A stretch of 64,000 nucleotides of DNA from Bacillus sp. PAMC26568 (GTDB lineage Bacteria; Bacillota; Bacilli; Bacillales; Bacillaceae): assembly GCF_014235785.1 (NCBI RefSeq), contig NZ_CP060137.1, positions 1,054,001 to 1,118,000 of the forward strand, read 5' to 3'. Positions within the stretch are counted from its first letter, which is position 1; each line of letters starts with the position of its first letter. The position numbers and the translations under genes are program-made. Shown here piece after piece: positions 27,555 through 37,004 of this stretch. The notes beneath the pieces were generated by a model. It was not told where the DNA came from. It did not search any database and saw nothing but the letters and a program-made list of their open reading frames with translations.

Positions 27555-28976
27555 TTGGAGTCAGCCTGGCTCTCACTTGTTCCATTTATAATTGTCATAG
27601 CGATCTCCATTTGGCTCAAAGAAATCTTACCTGGACTTGTTCTTGGCCTGCTTACGGGTTCAATTATTGCAAAGGGCAATATATTAGAAGGTCTTCAGCA
27701 AGTAATAAATTATCTTGTCAAAACATTATCAGATGAGACAAATATTAAAATCATCGGTTTCCTTTATTTGTTTGGCGGACTAGTGGGGATGATGAAAATA
27801 GCTGGGGGAATAAAAGGGTTTTCAGAATGGATTGGGACAAAGGTGAAGTCCAACCGTGGGCTGCTCGGACTCATTTGGCTAACGTTGCCGTTTACGTTTA
27901 TGATGCCAATGTTTCGCATCATGATGATTGGTCCAGTTGTGAAATCTCTTATGGAGAAAAGCAATCTATCAAAACAAAAAGTCGGTTTTACCATGGATGT
28001 TTCAACAGCATCCACGATTGTTCTTTTACCGGCAGGCACTGCCTTTACTGGATTCATGATCTCTCTAGTGGAAGCCGGTATTCAAAGGCATCAGATCGAT
28101 TTTTCACCTTATCAAGTTTTTTTGCTCAGTATTCCGTTTAACTTCTTTGCTATTGCGATGCTCCTTGTTGGTCTAGTGAATACCTTTTGGCTTTCTCCTA
28201 AAAAGAAGAGGCCAGTTCATCAGAAAAACAATGAAAAGATGGAACAGCATCCTTATCACGGCATTGGCATCAAACAAGAATTAGCTATGGTAAAAGCACA
28301 GCCTTGGAATTTAATTGTACCGCTCTTTCTGCTCCTTGGTTTATCCTTATTTCTTTTGTGGCAGGATGGCATTGCAAATGGCGGCAAGTCAGTCTTTCAG
28401 GCTTTTTCTAAGGCAGACGCAACATTTGTCATGCTGCTGTCCGTTTTCATCACACTCGTAATCACTTTTATTTTTTATGTCATTCGTCATGTCCCTCTAA
28501 AAGAAATTTTGTACCATTTTTACGATGGGGGAAACCAGCTCATGCAGGCGATTATTCTCCTCATTCTAGTATGGTCGCTATCTTTAGCAGCAGAGGATCT
28601 TGGCTTTTCAGATTTTATCAGTTCAACGCTTGGTACTTTTTTACCTTCTTATCTTGTTCCAGCCATCATTTTTGTCATCGGTTCTGCAGTCGGTTATTTT
28701 ATCGGATCTTCCTGGGGGACGTGGGGATTGTTTATGCCGCTTGGCATGACATTAGCTATCTCTTCAGGGGCTTCAATTCCACTTACCGTGGGAGCCGTTT
28801 TTGCAGCCGGATCATTTGGAGCGATGACCTCGCCGCTCGGCGATACAACCATTACTACTGCTTCAATCCTGGAAATGCCTCTTGTGGAATATGCAAGGTA
28901 TAAATTGAAATTCACGGCTATTGGAGGAGCCGCAGCTATTGTTTTATATGTTTCTTTTGGATTCTTTTCAGGTTGA
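27555..28976 (+). CDS. NhaC-family Na+/H+ antiporter
   Basis: The 473-residue membrane protein has about 11 hydrophobic segments. The NhaC/ArsB-superfamily patterns GSSWGTWGLFMPLG and GAMTSPLGDTTITTASI are clear; the latter holds the family's polar transport motif. It probably exchanges cytoplasmic Na+ for H+, though other members exchange malate and lactate. TTG 27555 has AAGGGGGA 6 nt upstream. The gene is not found at this place in B. subtilis, so this and the next gene are lineage-specific neighbours of ackA and moaB. Confidence 0.85.
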   Translation: MESAWLSLVPFIIVIAISIWLKEILPGLVLGLLTGSIIAKGNILEGLQQVINYLVKTLSDETNIKIIGFLYLFGGLVGMMKIAGGIKGFSEWIGTKVKSNRGLLGLIWLTLPFTFMMPMFRIMMIGPVVKSLMEKSNLSKQKVGFTMDVSTASTIVLLPAGTAFTGFMISLVEAGIQRHQIDFSPYQVFLLSIPFNFFAIAMLLVGLVNTFWLSPKKKRPVHQKNNEKMEQHPYHGIGIKQELAMVKAQPWNLIVPLFLLLGLSLFLLWQDGIANGGKSVFQAFSKADATFVMLLSVFITLVITFIFYVIRHVPLKEILYHFYDGGNQLMQAIILLILVWSLSLAAEDLGFSDFISSTLGTFLPSYLVPAIIFVIGSAVGYFIGSSWGTWGLFMPLGMTLAISSGASIPLTVGAVFAAGSFGAMTSPLGDTTITTASILEMPLVEYARYKLKFTAIGGAAAIVLYVSFGFFSG

Positions 28977-29016
28977 AGAAATCGGGCAGTTTTCAGTCCA
29001 TCATCTGTTTACCATA

Positions 29017-29046
29017 CTGAAAGCAGATCATCCATTATGATATAAT
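29017..29046 (+). promoter_or_regulatory. Possible promoter of the EcsC-like gene
   Basis: A consensus TATAAT (29041-29046) is preceded after 18 bp by CTGAAA (29017-29022). Confidence 0.4.
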
Positions 29047-29086
29047 AAATAAATAATGGTGAGGTTTGAAAACGGGAGGGAAGAAT

Positions 29087-29923
29087 ATGACGCTGTCAAA
29101 ACGGGAGAATCAATTGCTCGCAGAAATACAAGAGTGGGAAAAGCACTTGCGTGAAGATCTTCGTTCAGATTTTGGGCGCACATATGACAAATGGCTGAAT
29201 CGGAAGTTCAATGAGATTCCAGAGCCGGTACAAAGAAAATTCTTTGATAAGCTGGATGGCATTCTCTTTCATTTGCACTCATTTATTCAAAATTCACATT
29301 TACACCATGATGCTAGACAGCAGTTACTCATGACGGCCAAGACGTTTGATGAAGATATTCAGCAGATTTATGATTTGAAGAGACTCAGTGTCGATCAATT
29401 ACATTACATATCAGATTTACAGCTGTCCAAGCATCGCCTGTATTCATTTGTTCAGGGCGGACTGGCAGGAACAGGCGGACTATTATTAATGGGAGTTGAT
29501 CTGCCTGCTCAAATGCTGATAAACTTGCGGGCTGTTCAAATGACTGCATTGAGCTATGGTTTTGAAGTGAATGCTCCTTTTGAAATGATGACTTCTTTAA
29601 AGGTGTATAACGCTGCACTGCTCCCGAAACATTTGCGCTATAAACAATGGATTTCTCTTACGGAAGAATTAAATAATCATGAGGATAACCCGTTTTTTTA
29701 TGAAGGAGAAGACAAGCTTGCGAATCAGTCAAGCATTGATCATCTTATGAAGCAGCTTGTTAAGGTTTCGGCCATTTCTATGCTGCGGAAGAAGATGATT
29801 GGCGGTATTCCTTTAATAGGCATGGCGATAGGGGCGGGAATCAATTATCAGATGACAAGGCAAATTACAGAATTTGCTCATCAATACTATCGTTACAGAC
29901 TATTGCTTGAAAAAAAAGGATGA
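29087..29923 (+). CDS. EcsC-family protein
   Basis: The 278-residue protein resembles the EcsC family, whose role is not established; in B. subtilis ecsC neighbours an ABC transporter but here none is present. A charged N-terminal half is followed by a glycine-rich hydrophobic patch (FVQGGLAGTGGLLLMGVDLPAQ) and a second one near the end (GGIPLIGMAIGAGINY), both typical of EcsC. ATG 29087 follows GGGAGGGAAG. moaB follows within a few bases, so the two are co-transcribed. Confidence 0.78.
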   Translation: MTLSKRENQLLAEIQEWEKHLREDLRSDFGRTYDKWLNRKFNEIPEPVQRKFFDKLDGILFHLHSFIQNSHLHHDARQQLLMTAKTFDEDIQQIYDLKRLSVDQLHYISDLQLSKHRLYSFVQGGLAGTGGLLLMGVDLPAQMLINLRAVQMTALSYGFEVNAPFEMMTSLKVYNAALLPKHLRYKQWISLTEELNNHEDNPFFYEGEDKLANQSSIDHLMKQLVKVSAISMLRKKMIGGIPLIGMAIGAGINYQMTRQITEFAHQYYRYRLLLEKKG

Positions 29924-29928
29924 CTGCC

Positions 29929-30447
29929 ATGAGTTCAATGGAACATAAATTACAATCTCCTGCCAGTGTATCGTGTAAAATTATTACAGTTAGCGATACG
30001 AGGACCGCAGATACGGATAAAAGCGGCCAGCTTATTTCAAAGCTAATAAAAGAAGCTGGTCATGAAATCGCTCAATATGAAATCATTCCAGATGAAGAGG
30101 CATTAATCAAAAACGCTGTTAAAAGCGGATGTATGTCAGATCAAGTTGACGTCATTCTCATAAATGGCGGCACAGGGATCGCCAAAAGAGATGTAACAAT
30201 TGAAGCTGTACAGAGCTTGCTTGAAAAGGAAATCCCAGGCTTTGGAGAGCTGTTCAGAATGCTCAGCTATCAAGAAGATATCGGTTCTTCAGCTATCCTC
30301 AGCAGGGCAGTTGCAGGGGTAGGGGATGATACTGTCATCTTTTCAATGCCAGGATCATCAGGTGCAGTAAGATTGGCAATGGAAAAATTAATCATTCCTG
30401 AACTTGGACATACAGTTAGGGAAGTCAGAAAAGACTTAATGGGTTGA
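29929..30447 (+). CDS. moaB: Molybdenum cofactor biosynthesis protein MoaB
   Basis: The 172-residue MogA/MoaB-fold protein adenylates molybdopterin. ITVSDTRTADTDKSG opens the conserved fold, INGGTGIAKRDVTIEA carries the GGTG nucleotide motif, and FSMPGSSGAV closes the site. ATG 29929 is favoured over ATG 29920 because AAAGGA lies 8 nt before it. It overlaps the transcription unit of the EcsC-like gene. In B. subtilis moaB also sits between ackA and argGH. Confidence 0.92.
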   Translation: MSSMEHKLQSPASVSCKIITVSDTRTADTDKSGQLISKLIKEAGHEIAQYEIIPDEEALIKNAVKSGCMSDQVDVILINGGTGIAKRDVTIEAVQSLLEKEIPGFGELFRMLSYQEDIGSSAILSRAVAGVGDDTVIFSMPGSSGAVRLAMEKLIIPELGHTVREVRKDLMG

Positions 30448-30463
30448 ATATTTATACGAGTTT

Positions 30464-30497
30464 AAAAAACATCACCGGTTCCGGTGATGTTTTTTTG
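30464..30497 (+). terminator. Terminator after moaB
   Basis: AACATCACCGG and CCGGTGATGTT form an 11-bp stem followed by TTTTT. Confidence 0.93.
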
Positions 30498-30645
30498 GTC
30501 TATTCTAAAACATTGTTGCTTTGCGGCCGTATTAAGAGCGTTCAATCGTTATGAAATGTATAAATCTTTTGAATGCAGCAGCAAGAGCACAAAGCGCTGC
30601 TAACACATATGAGTCCCAATACAATCTTGGCTAACATACCCTTTT

Positions 30646-30957
30646 TTAGTGATGAACTCGCTCTGATACATCCTGATGAAGCCTAAACCAAAGCCATAGA
30701 TCATTGATTATGGATGCATGTTCAGAAATTTCGGCATTAAGCTGACAAGATCTTGAAAAATTTTCTTCGTTATTCAATTCTTCTTGTTTTGCATTAATCA
30801 GTTCTTCAATTTTAGCGATTTGATCGGGAATGGAACCGCGGATTTTCTCCCATTGTATTAAAATCAATTCCTGTTCATCTGTATGGATCTTTTCCCACTT
30901 ACCCTGGATGTCAGGAAGGCTGATTCCCAGCCGCTCACTAAAACGAAAATGTTTCAT
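30646..30957 (-). CDS. Conserved small helical protein, unknown
   Basis: The 103-residue protein has no membrane segment or signal peptide. It is charged and mostly helical, with tryptophans in KWEKI, QWEKIRGS and DLWLWF and a coiled-coil-like middle (IAKIEELINAKQEELNNEE). I do not recognise the family. ATG 30957 follows GGGGGAATTCG, a convincing ribosome site, so I consider it a gene. It diverges from argG; a truncated repeat end (ATTCTAAAACATTGTTGC at 30501) lies downstream of it. Confidence 0.65.
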   Translation of the reverse strand: MKHFRFSERLGISLPDIQGKWEKIHTDEQELILIQWEKIRGSIPDQIAKIEELINAKQEELNNEENFSRSCQLNAEISEHASIINDLWLWFRLHQDVSERVHH

Positions 30958-31088
30958 TCGAATTCCCCCGTACATATGATTTCCTTTATTCTACATGTCA
31001 CGTGTATAAAACTCACGAATTTTTAATAAAAACTTTTGCGAAAACTATTGAAAAACAAAGAAGAAGTTGTTAAAGTGGTATTTATCAA

Positions 31089-31114
31089 ATGAATAGTTAT
31101 GTATTAAAATTAAT
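31089..31114 (+). promoter_or_regulatory. Candidate AhrC/ArgR operator before argG
   Basis: ATGTATTAAAATTAAT (31099-31114) matches 13 of 16 positions of an ARG box of the type ATGAATAAAAATTCAT. A weaker one (11 of 16) overlaps it at 31089-31104. Arginine repression of argGH is expected in Bacillus. The AT richness of the region makes chance matches possible. Confidence 0.4.
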
Positions 31115-31144
31115 ATTTATACATCTGAGAGGGGAAATAATAAG

Positions 31145-32356
31145 ATGAGTTTAAATAAAAAAGTAGTGTTGGCTTATTCTGGAGGATTAGATACTTCAGT
31201 AGCAATTAAATGGCTTCAGGATCAAGGATATGAAGTGATTGCATGCTGCCTGGATGTCGGTGAAGGAAAAGACCTCGCATTTGTTCAAAATAAAGCATTA
31301 CAGGTTGGCGCAGCTAAATCATACGTGATTGACGCAAAAAAGGAATTTGCAGAAGAATATGCTCTGGTAGCTCTGCAATCACATGCATTATATGAAGGGA
31401 AATATCCATTAGTATCGGCATTGTCCCGCCCTTTAATTGCTAAAAAACTTGTGGAGGTTGCCGAACAGGAAGATGCAATTGCAGTTGCACATGGGTGTAC
31501 GGGGAAAGGGAATGATCAGGTCCGTTTTGAAGTATCCATTAAAGCATTAAATCCTGATCTTGAAGTACTGGCGCCTGTCCGTGAATGGAGCTGGTCACGG
31601 GAGGAAGAAATTCAATATGCACAGGAAAACAATATCCCGATTCCGATCAATCTTGGAAGCCCATTTTCAATCGATCAAAACTTATGGGGAAGAAGCAATG
31701 AATGCGGAGTGCTTGAGGATCCATGGGCAGCTCCTCCTGAAGAAGCATATGATTTGACAAATTCTATTGAAAATACACCTGATGTGCCTGAAATGGTTGA
31801 AATTGAATTTGAACAGGGTGTTCCAGTTTCATTAAATGGCGTTTCTTATCCGCTTGCAGAGCTAATTCTTCACTTAAACACACTCGCTGGAAAGCATGGA
31901 GTGGGCAGAATCGATCATGTCGAGAATCGCCTCGTCGGAATTAAATCACGTGAGGTGTATGAATGCCCGGCAGCAATTACGCTGCTTAAAGCACATAAGG
32001 AATTAGAAGATCTGACACTTGTAAAAGAAGTCGCACACTTTAAACCTGTGATTGAAATGAAGCTTACAGAGCTCATCTATAATGGCTTATGGTTTTCACC
32101 GCTGAAGCAAGCTCTTCTAGGATTCCTGAAGGAGACACAAACACATGTGACAGGTACCGTTCGTGTAAAACTTTTTAAAGGTCATGCGATAGTTGAAGGA
32201 AGAAAGTCAGCATACTCTCTATATGATGAAAAGCTTGCAACATATACGAATGAAGACTCTTTTGACCATCAGGCAGCAGTTGGATTCATTTCACTTTATG
32301 GTCTGCCTACAAAAGTCAGCAGCATGGTACAAGGCAAGAAGAAGGTGAACATATGA
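31145..32356 (+). CDS. argG: Argininosuccinate synthase
   Basis: The 403-residue enzyme joins citrulline and aspartate using [18 protein letters not shown] is the PP-loop of the family, [14 protein letters not shown] the citrulline/ATP site, and [19 protein letters not shown] the aspartate-side block. ATG 31145 follows GAGAGGGGAAATA. Its stop overlaps the argH start by 4 bp, so translation is coupled. An ARG-box-like sequence precedes it. Confidence 0.98.
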   Translation: MSLNKKVVLAYSGGLDTSVAIKWLQDQGYEVIACCLDVGEGKDLAFVQNKALQVGAAKSYVIDAKKEFAEEYALVALQSHALYEGKYPLVSALSRPLIAKKLVEVAEQEDAIAVAHGCTGKGNDQVRFEVSIKALNPDLEVLAPVREWSWSREEEIQYAQENNIPIPINLGSPFSIDQNLWGRSNECGVLEDPWAAPPEEAYDLTNSIENTPDVPEMVEIEFEQGVPVSLNGVSYPLAELILHLNTLAGKHGVGRIDHVENRLVGIKSREVYECPAAITLLKAHKELEDLTLVKEVAHFKPVIEMKLTELIYNGLWFSPLKQALLGFLKETQTHVTGTVRVKLFKGHAIVEGRKSAYSLYDEKLATYTNEDSFDHQAAVGFISLYGLPTKVSSMVQGKKKVNI

Positions 32357-33750
32357 AAAAACTGTGGGGTGGCCGCTTTCAAAAAACGCCTGAAAAATGG
32401 GTAGATGAATTTGGAGCATCCATTTCATTTGATAAAGAGCTTGTACTGGAAGATATTCAAGGAAGCCTGGCACATGTGAGCATGCTCGGGCAGTGCGGAA
32501 TAATTGAACCGATTGAAGCCCAGCAAATTAAGGAAGGCCTGCAAACTTTAAAAGAAAAAGCAGAAAACGATGATCTCGTCTTTTCTGTAGATTATGAAGA
32601 TATTCATTTAAATCTGGAAAAGCTGCTTATTGATGAAATCGGCCCAGTCGGAGGGAAGCTGCATACAGCCAGAAGCAGAAATGACCAGGTTGCTGCGGAT
32701 ATGCACCTATATTTAAGAAATCACGTTAATGAAATCAGCCAGCTGATTTCGGCTTTTCAGCTGACGCTTATAAATAAAGCAAAAGATAATGTTGAAACGA
32801 TCTTGCCGGGATATACCCATCTTCAGCGGGCACAGCCGATTTCATTTGCTCATCACCTGTTAGCATATTTCTGGATGCTTGAACGCGATAAACAGCGGTT
32901 TGAGGAATCGTTGAAGCGTGTGAACATTTCCCCGCTTGGCTGCGGGGCACTCGCAGGTACAACGTTTCCAATTGATCGTCACTTAACCGCAGAACTGCTT
33001 GAATTTGAAGGAATATATGAAAATAGCCTTGATGGAGTAAGCGATCGTGATTTTATCGTTGAATTTTTAAGCAACAGCTCCCTCCTGATGATGCACCTTT
33101 CACGGTTTTGCGAAGAATTGATTTTGTGGTGCAGTCAGGAATTTCAGTTTGTAGAGCTTGATGATACTTACGCTACGGGGAGCTCGATGATGCCGCAGAA
33201 GAAAAACCCTGATATGGCAGAATTAATTCGCGGAAAAACTGGACGTGTTTACGGAAACTTGTTTTCATTGCTGACTACATTAAAAGGCTTGCCTCTCGCC
33301 TATAACAAAGATATGCAGGAGGACAAGGAAGGCATGTTCGATACGGTCCGCACGGTAGAAGGCAGCCTGCAAATATTCATCGGGATGATTGAAACATTGA
33401 AAGTAAATGAAGACAACATGAAGAAAGCGACAACAGAGGATTTTTCAAATGCAACTGAACTGGCTGATTATCTTGCCAAAAAAGGCATGCCATTCAGAGA
33501 AGCACATGAAGTTGTTGGAAAACTAGTGTTTACTTGCATTCAAAAAGATATTTACTTGAAAGATCTTTCATTAGCAGAATATCAGGCAGCTTCTTCTTTA
33601 TTCACTTCAGATTTGTTTGAGGCAATCGATCCGTATACAGCTGTTGCAAAAAGAATCAGCGACGGCGGTACTGGTTTTACGAAAGTAAAAGAAGCAATTG
33701 AAAAGGCAGAAAAAACGCTGATCAAAAATATACAGGTTTTACCATCGTAA
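32353..33750 (+). CDS. argH: Argininosuccinate lyase
   Basis: The 465-residue fumarase/aspartase-superfamily enzyme splits argininosuccinate into arginine and fumarate. [15 protein letters not shown] and the signature [12 protein letters not shown] with its catalytic serine are intact. It starts in the ATGA overlap with argG. No strong terminator follows directly, and a small gene begins 61 bp on. Confidence 0.98.
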   Translation: MKKLWGGRFQKTPEKWVDEFGASISFDKELVLEDIQGSLAHVSMLGQCGIIEPIEAQQIKEGLQTLKEKAENDDLVFSVDYEDIHLNLEKLLIDEIGPVGGKLHTARSRNDQVAADMHLYLRNHVNEISQLISAFQLTLINKAKDNVETILPGYTHLQRAQPISFAHHLLAYFWMLERDKQRFEESLKRVNISPLGCGALAGTTFPIDRHLTAELLEFEGIYENSLDGVSDRDFIVEFLSNSSLLMMHLSRFCEELILWCSQEFQFVELDDTYATGSSMMPQKKNPDMAELIRGKTGRVYGNLFSLLTTLKGLPLAYNKDMQEDKEGMFDTVRTVEGSLQIFIGMIETLKVNEDNMKKATTEDFSNATELADYLAKKGMPFREAHEVVGKLVFTCIQKDIYLKDLSLAEYQAASSLFTSDLFEAIDPYTAVAKRISDGGTGFTKVKEAIEKAEKTLIKNIQVLPS

Positions 33751-33811
33751 ACATCCTCTTTTTCACAAATGATAGTGTAGAGTACAACACTATAATGAGG
33801 AGCTGATCTCG

Positions 33812-33982
33812 TTGGCAAAAGAAAAGGATCCTAAAAATCATTCAGCTTATTATGATTATGAAGGAGAAAATGAAACATCTCAGCAAATTACGGACGCTTA
33901 TTCTAGCGGGGTAGTTGAACAGCAATACGAGCAAAATTTCCTGCAGGAGAATTTGCAGTCTATAAAAGAAGAGCAAGAGTAG
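33812..33982 (+). CDS. Small acidic protein, possibly YozQ/DUF4025-like
   Basis: A 56-residue frame starts at TTG 33812, with GAGGAG about 10 nt upstream. The product is acidic and rich in Q and E; the segment QQITDAYSSGVVEQQYE recalls small DUF4025 (YozQ-like) proteins of Bacillus, but this is a weak recollection. A TATAAT lies at its 5' side inside the inverted repeat ATAGTGT/ACACTAT (around 33770-33795). A terminator-like stem follows at 34020. Function unknown. Confidence 0.55.
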   Translation: MAKEKDPKNHSAYYDYEGENETSQQITDAYSSGVVEQQYEQNFLQENLQSIKEEQE

Positions 33983-34017
33983 GATTGGATTTTATCCAAA
34001 TAAATAATAGTAAGAGA

Positions 34018-34042
34018 AGAAGTCATCGTTATGGTGACTTTT
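34018..34042 (+). terminator. Terminator after the 56-residue gene
   Basis: AAGTCATC and GGTGACTT with a 5-nt loop, followed by a T run. Confidence 0.8.
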
Positions 34043-34045
34043 TTC

Positions 34046-34504
34046 TTATTTTTCCAATATTAAATACAGCATACAAAAGAAAGAGCATTGCAAAATGGTC
34101 ATCACTATTGGGAGCGTAGCCGTTAATGAACTTGCTGTTATAAAAGGATTCAGCTGCTGAAAATAAAATGCACTAAAAGAGCCAAGACAAACGGTAATAA
34201 AGAATCCAAACAGATTGCCGGCATATAGACCAAAGAAACTACGCTTCGGTGTAATAGCATATCTCGCCATATCCGCTGATGCACTGACGTCTGAAATGTA
34301 CTGTACAAACACAAGGCTTGAATATAGTGCCATTGTCAAAAATGCAGAATCTGAGTCTTGAGGCATATCAATTGATGATAGCTTTGCCGTGTTTGTAGTA
34401 AAATACAGGTAATAATAAATTCCTGTCCTATTAACAACTAAGCTGAGCCAAGAATATTGTAAGATTGTTTTCACTTCAATACAATGAAAAGATAGAAATG
34501 ACAA
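34046..34504 (-). pseudogene. Remnant of an NCS1-type permease
   Basis: An open frame of up to 152 residues reads as part of a polytopic transporter, with three or four hydrophobic segments. The stretch ISDVSASADMARYAITPKRS resembles the conserved ASDYTRYLP-type helix-loop of cytosine/purine (NCS1) permeases, which are normally over 400 residues. It has no ribosome site, its left part merges into the ytkK leader, and most of the transporter is missing. I take it as a decayed gene fragment. Family assignment is tentative. Confidence 0.45.
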
Positions 34505-34533
34505 AACCCCGGTGTTCCGAGGAGGATTATAAG

Positions 34534-35295
34534 TTGAGACATGCCATCATAACAGCTGGTTCAAAAGGTTTAGGAAGAAAAGTAACAGAGCTGTTTCTGG
34601 AAAAAGGCTACTCTGTCACTATTAATTACCGCAGTGATGAATCTGCTGTTTTGCAGCTAAAGAAACAATTTGCACATTTAGAAAATCGCATGCTATTTAT
34701 AAAAGGTGATGTAACGAAAAAAGAAGACTTAATCGTTTTAGTTGAAGAAAGCTATAATAAATTTGGCCGTATTGATTGTTTAATCAATAACGCTGGGCCG
34801 TACATATTTGAAAGAAAAAAACTTGCAGATTATCTTGATGAAGAATGGCATGAGATGATAGAAGGCAATTTGAGTGCTGTTTTTCATCTGCTGAAAAAAG
34901 TTATTCCTATCATGCGCGAACAAAAGTATGGGCGTATTATCACTTATGGTTTTCAGGGAGCAGATTCATCATCGGGCTGGCTCCATCGTTCTGCGTTCAG
35001 TGCAGCAAAAACGGGCCTTGCTTCTCTGACAAAAACAATTGCTATCGAGGAAGCAGAGCACGGCATCACAGCAAACATGGTTTGCCCTGGCAATATTATA
35101 GGGGATATGAAAGAGGCCTCAATTTCAAAGGCAAGAGAAATTCCTGATCCGGACACTCCAATAGGGAGATCTGGAACAGGAGAAGATATTGGTCGGCTAA
35201 TAGCGTTCTTATGTGAAGAAAATTCAGATATGATTACTGGCGCAATTATTGAAGCAACAGGTGCTGTAAATGTGCTGAATCGCCGTCCTGTATGA
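34534..35295 (+). CDS. ytkK: Short-chain dehydrogenase-like protein YtkK, catalytic Tyr replaced
   Basis: The 253-residue Rossmann protein belongs to the classical SDR family near FabG. The nucleotide site TAGSKGLGRKV and structural NNAG motif are intact. At the YxxxK active site the sequence is FSAAK (codon TTC), so the catalytic tyrosine is phenylalanine. It may bind a dinucleotide without normal dehydrogenase activity. TTG 34534 is preceded by GAGGAGG. Position near ald and ytkL matches B. subtilis ytkK. Reductase activity should not be assumed. Confidence 0.82.
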   Translation: MRHAIITAGSKGLGRKVTELFLEKGYSVTINYRSDESAVLQLKKQFAHLENRMLFIKGDVTKKEDLIVLVEESYNKFGRIDCLINNAGPYIFERKKLADYLDEEWHEMIEGNLSAVFHLLKKVIPIMREQKYGRIITYGFQGADSSSGWLHRSAFSAAKTGLASLTKTIAIEEAEHGITANMVCPGNIIGDMKEASISKAREIPDPDTPIGRSGTGEDIGRLIAFLCEENSDMITGAIIEATGAVNVLNRRPV

Positions 35296-35487
35296 GATCT
35301 GTTTTTGATGCTTTACAGAGTGTTGTATCCTTGGATTCTGATTTGGGGGAATATAGCCTTTTTAATGATTTGAAACACATATTTCCTAGAATACATTTCC
35401 AATTTAAACTTGTTTTCATATGATGAATTAAGGAAATACTTTAAATAGAAACGGAACGAATTGGAAAAGCATACAGGAGGAACGGCA

Positions 35488-36609
35488 ATGAAAATCGGCA
35501 TACCTAGAGAAATTAAAAATAATGAGAACCGTGTAGCTATGACACCTGCTGGAGTGATTCCCCTCATCCTGGCTGGACATGAGGTATTTATTGAACAAAA
35601 TGCCGGGGAAGGATCGGGGTTTCCTGATCATCAATATGCTGAAGCTGGAGCGCATATTGTGGCTACACCAGAAGAGGCGTGGTCGATGGAAATGGTCATG
35701 AAGGTAAAGGAGCCGCTACCATCTGAGTACCAATATTTTCGCGAAGGCTTAATTCTATTCACGTACTTGCACCTTGCTGCTGAATCAGAGCTTACACGTG
35801 CGCTGATTGACCGGAAAGTAGTCGGCATTGCATATGAAACCGTTCAGCTTCCAAATCGGTCGCTTCCTCTGTTAACACCAATGAGTGAGGTAGCAGGAAG
35901 AATGGCTTCCCAAATTGGCGCGCAATTTTTAGAAAAGCCAAAAGGCGGAATGGGGATTTTATTATCCGGTGTTCCTGGAGTAAAGCGCGGGAAAGTAGCG
36001 ATCATTGGCGGTGGTGTAGCAGGGACAAACGCTGCGAAAATTGCAGTTGGCCTCGGTGCGGATGTAACGATGCTTGATGTGAATCCAGATCGATTACGGC
36101 AATTGGATGACATTTTTGGCAAAGAAATTACGACTCTGATGTCTAATCCATACAACATTGCCTATTCAGTAAGCCAATCAGACCTTGTCATTGGCGCTGT
36201 CTTAATTCCGGGTGCCCGAGCTCCGAAACTTGTAACTGAAGAAATGGTGAGAAGTATGACAGCAGGTTCAGTCATTGTTGATATTGCAATTGATCAAGGC
36301 GGAATTTTTGCAACAACTGACCGAATTACAACACATGATAATCCGACTTATGAAAAACACGGTGTCCTGCATTATGCGGTTGCAAACATGCCTGGTGCTG
36401 TACCGAGAACGTCAACGATTGCTCTTACGAATGTGACCGTTCCATATGCTGTTCAAATAGCAAATAAAGGCTATAAAAAAGCTTGTCTAGATAATGACTC
36501 GCTTTTAAAAGGCATTAACACATTAAATGGCTTTGTTACTTATGAAGCGGTTGCAGAATCTCATGGATTAACCTATTCTGATGCCAAATCATTGCTAGCG
36601 AGTAATTAG
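35488..36609 (+). CDS. ald: Alanine dehydrogenase
   Basis: The 373-residue enzyme interconverts alanine and pyruvate plus ammonia with NAD; it is needed to use alanine and supports sporulation. It begins [20 protein letters not shown], the family signature. The NAD site [17 protein letters not shown] and the later [14 protein letters not shown] block are present. ATG 35488 follows CAGGAGGAACGGC. No AdeR-type regulator gene is adjacent, unlike B. subtilis. Confidence 0.97.
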   Translation: MKIGIPREIKNNENRVAMTPAGVIPLILAGHEVFIEQNAGEGSGFPDHQYAEAGAHIVATPEEAWSMEMVMKVKEPLPSEYQYFREGLILFTYLHLAAESELTRALIDRKVVGIAYETVQLPNRSLPLLTPMSEVAGRMASQIGAQFLEKPKGGMGILLSGVPGVKRGKVAIIGGGVAGTNAAKIAVGLGADVTMLDVNPDRLRQLDDIFGKEITTLMSNPYNIAYSVSQSDLVIGAVLIPGARAPKLVTEEMVRSMTAGSVIVDIAIDQGGIFATTDRITTHDNPTYEKHGVLHYAVANMPGAVPRTSTIALTNVTVPYAVQIANKGYKKACLDNDSLLKGINTLNGFVTYEAVAESHGLTYSDAKSLLASN

Positions 36610-36676
36610 AAGCGGCATCTTAGCGGATGTTCCTTTTTTTTTTGCAGAGAAAAGAAAGTATAAATTTCTGCGAATT

Positions 36677-36925
36677 GATTCCTATCTGTCTGCCGGAGCT
36701 GAATGGGCGCCTGCGCTTTTCTCATCGTATAGGAAATTATAAAAGTCATTATGTTGTGGGATCTTCGTCAAGCTTCGGCGCCTAGCTTACTGTGAAAAAG
36801 ACAATTGCTCAGGAGAAGGCAAAAAGCGCCCTCTCCGGTTAAATGACACTTGATTCTCAGGTGCGTCAATTAACCCTAGTCAATTCCTATTTTCTTCGCG
36901 AGCTGACCAAGGCGCCTGCGCATTT
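36677..36925. repeat. Dispersed repeat related to the 124-bp tandem units
   Basis: TATCTGTCTGCCGGAGCTG with GGGCGCCTGCGCTTTTC (36677-36720), then AGCTTCGGCGCCTAGC (36770-36786), then GCGAGCTGACCAAGGCGCC (36898-36916) echo the unit that is repeated in tandem at 58.7-59.2 kb. They explain most of the 395-bp gap between ald and ytkL. No gene or clear promoter was seen in it apart from the ytkL ribosome site. Confidence 0.6.
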
Positions 36926-37004
36926 GTTCTGTTAAAGCTTAATTAATGACATCAATCCTCATTTTTAGTACGATAAAACTATCATAAAAAATGGGAGTGA
37001 GAAA

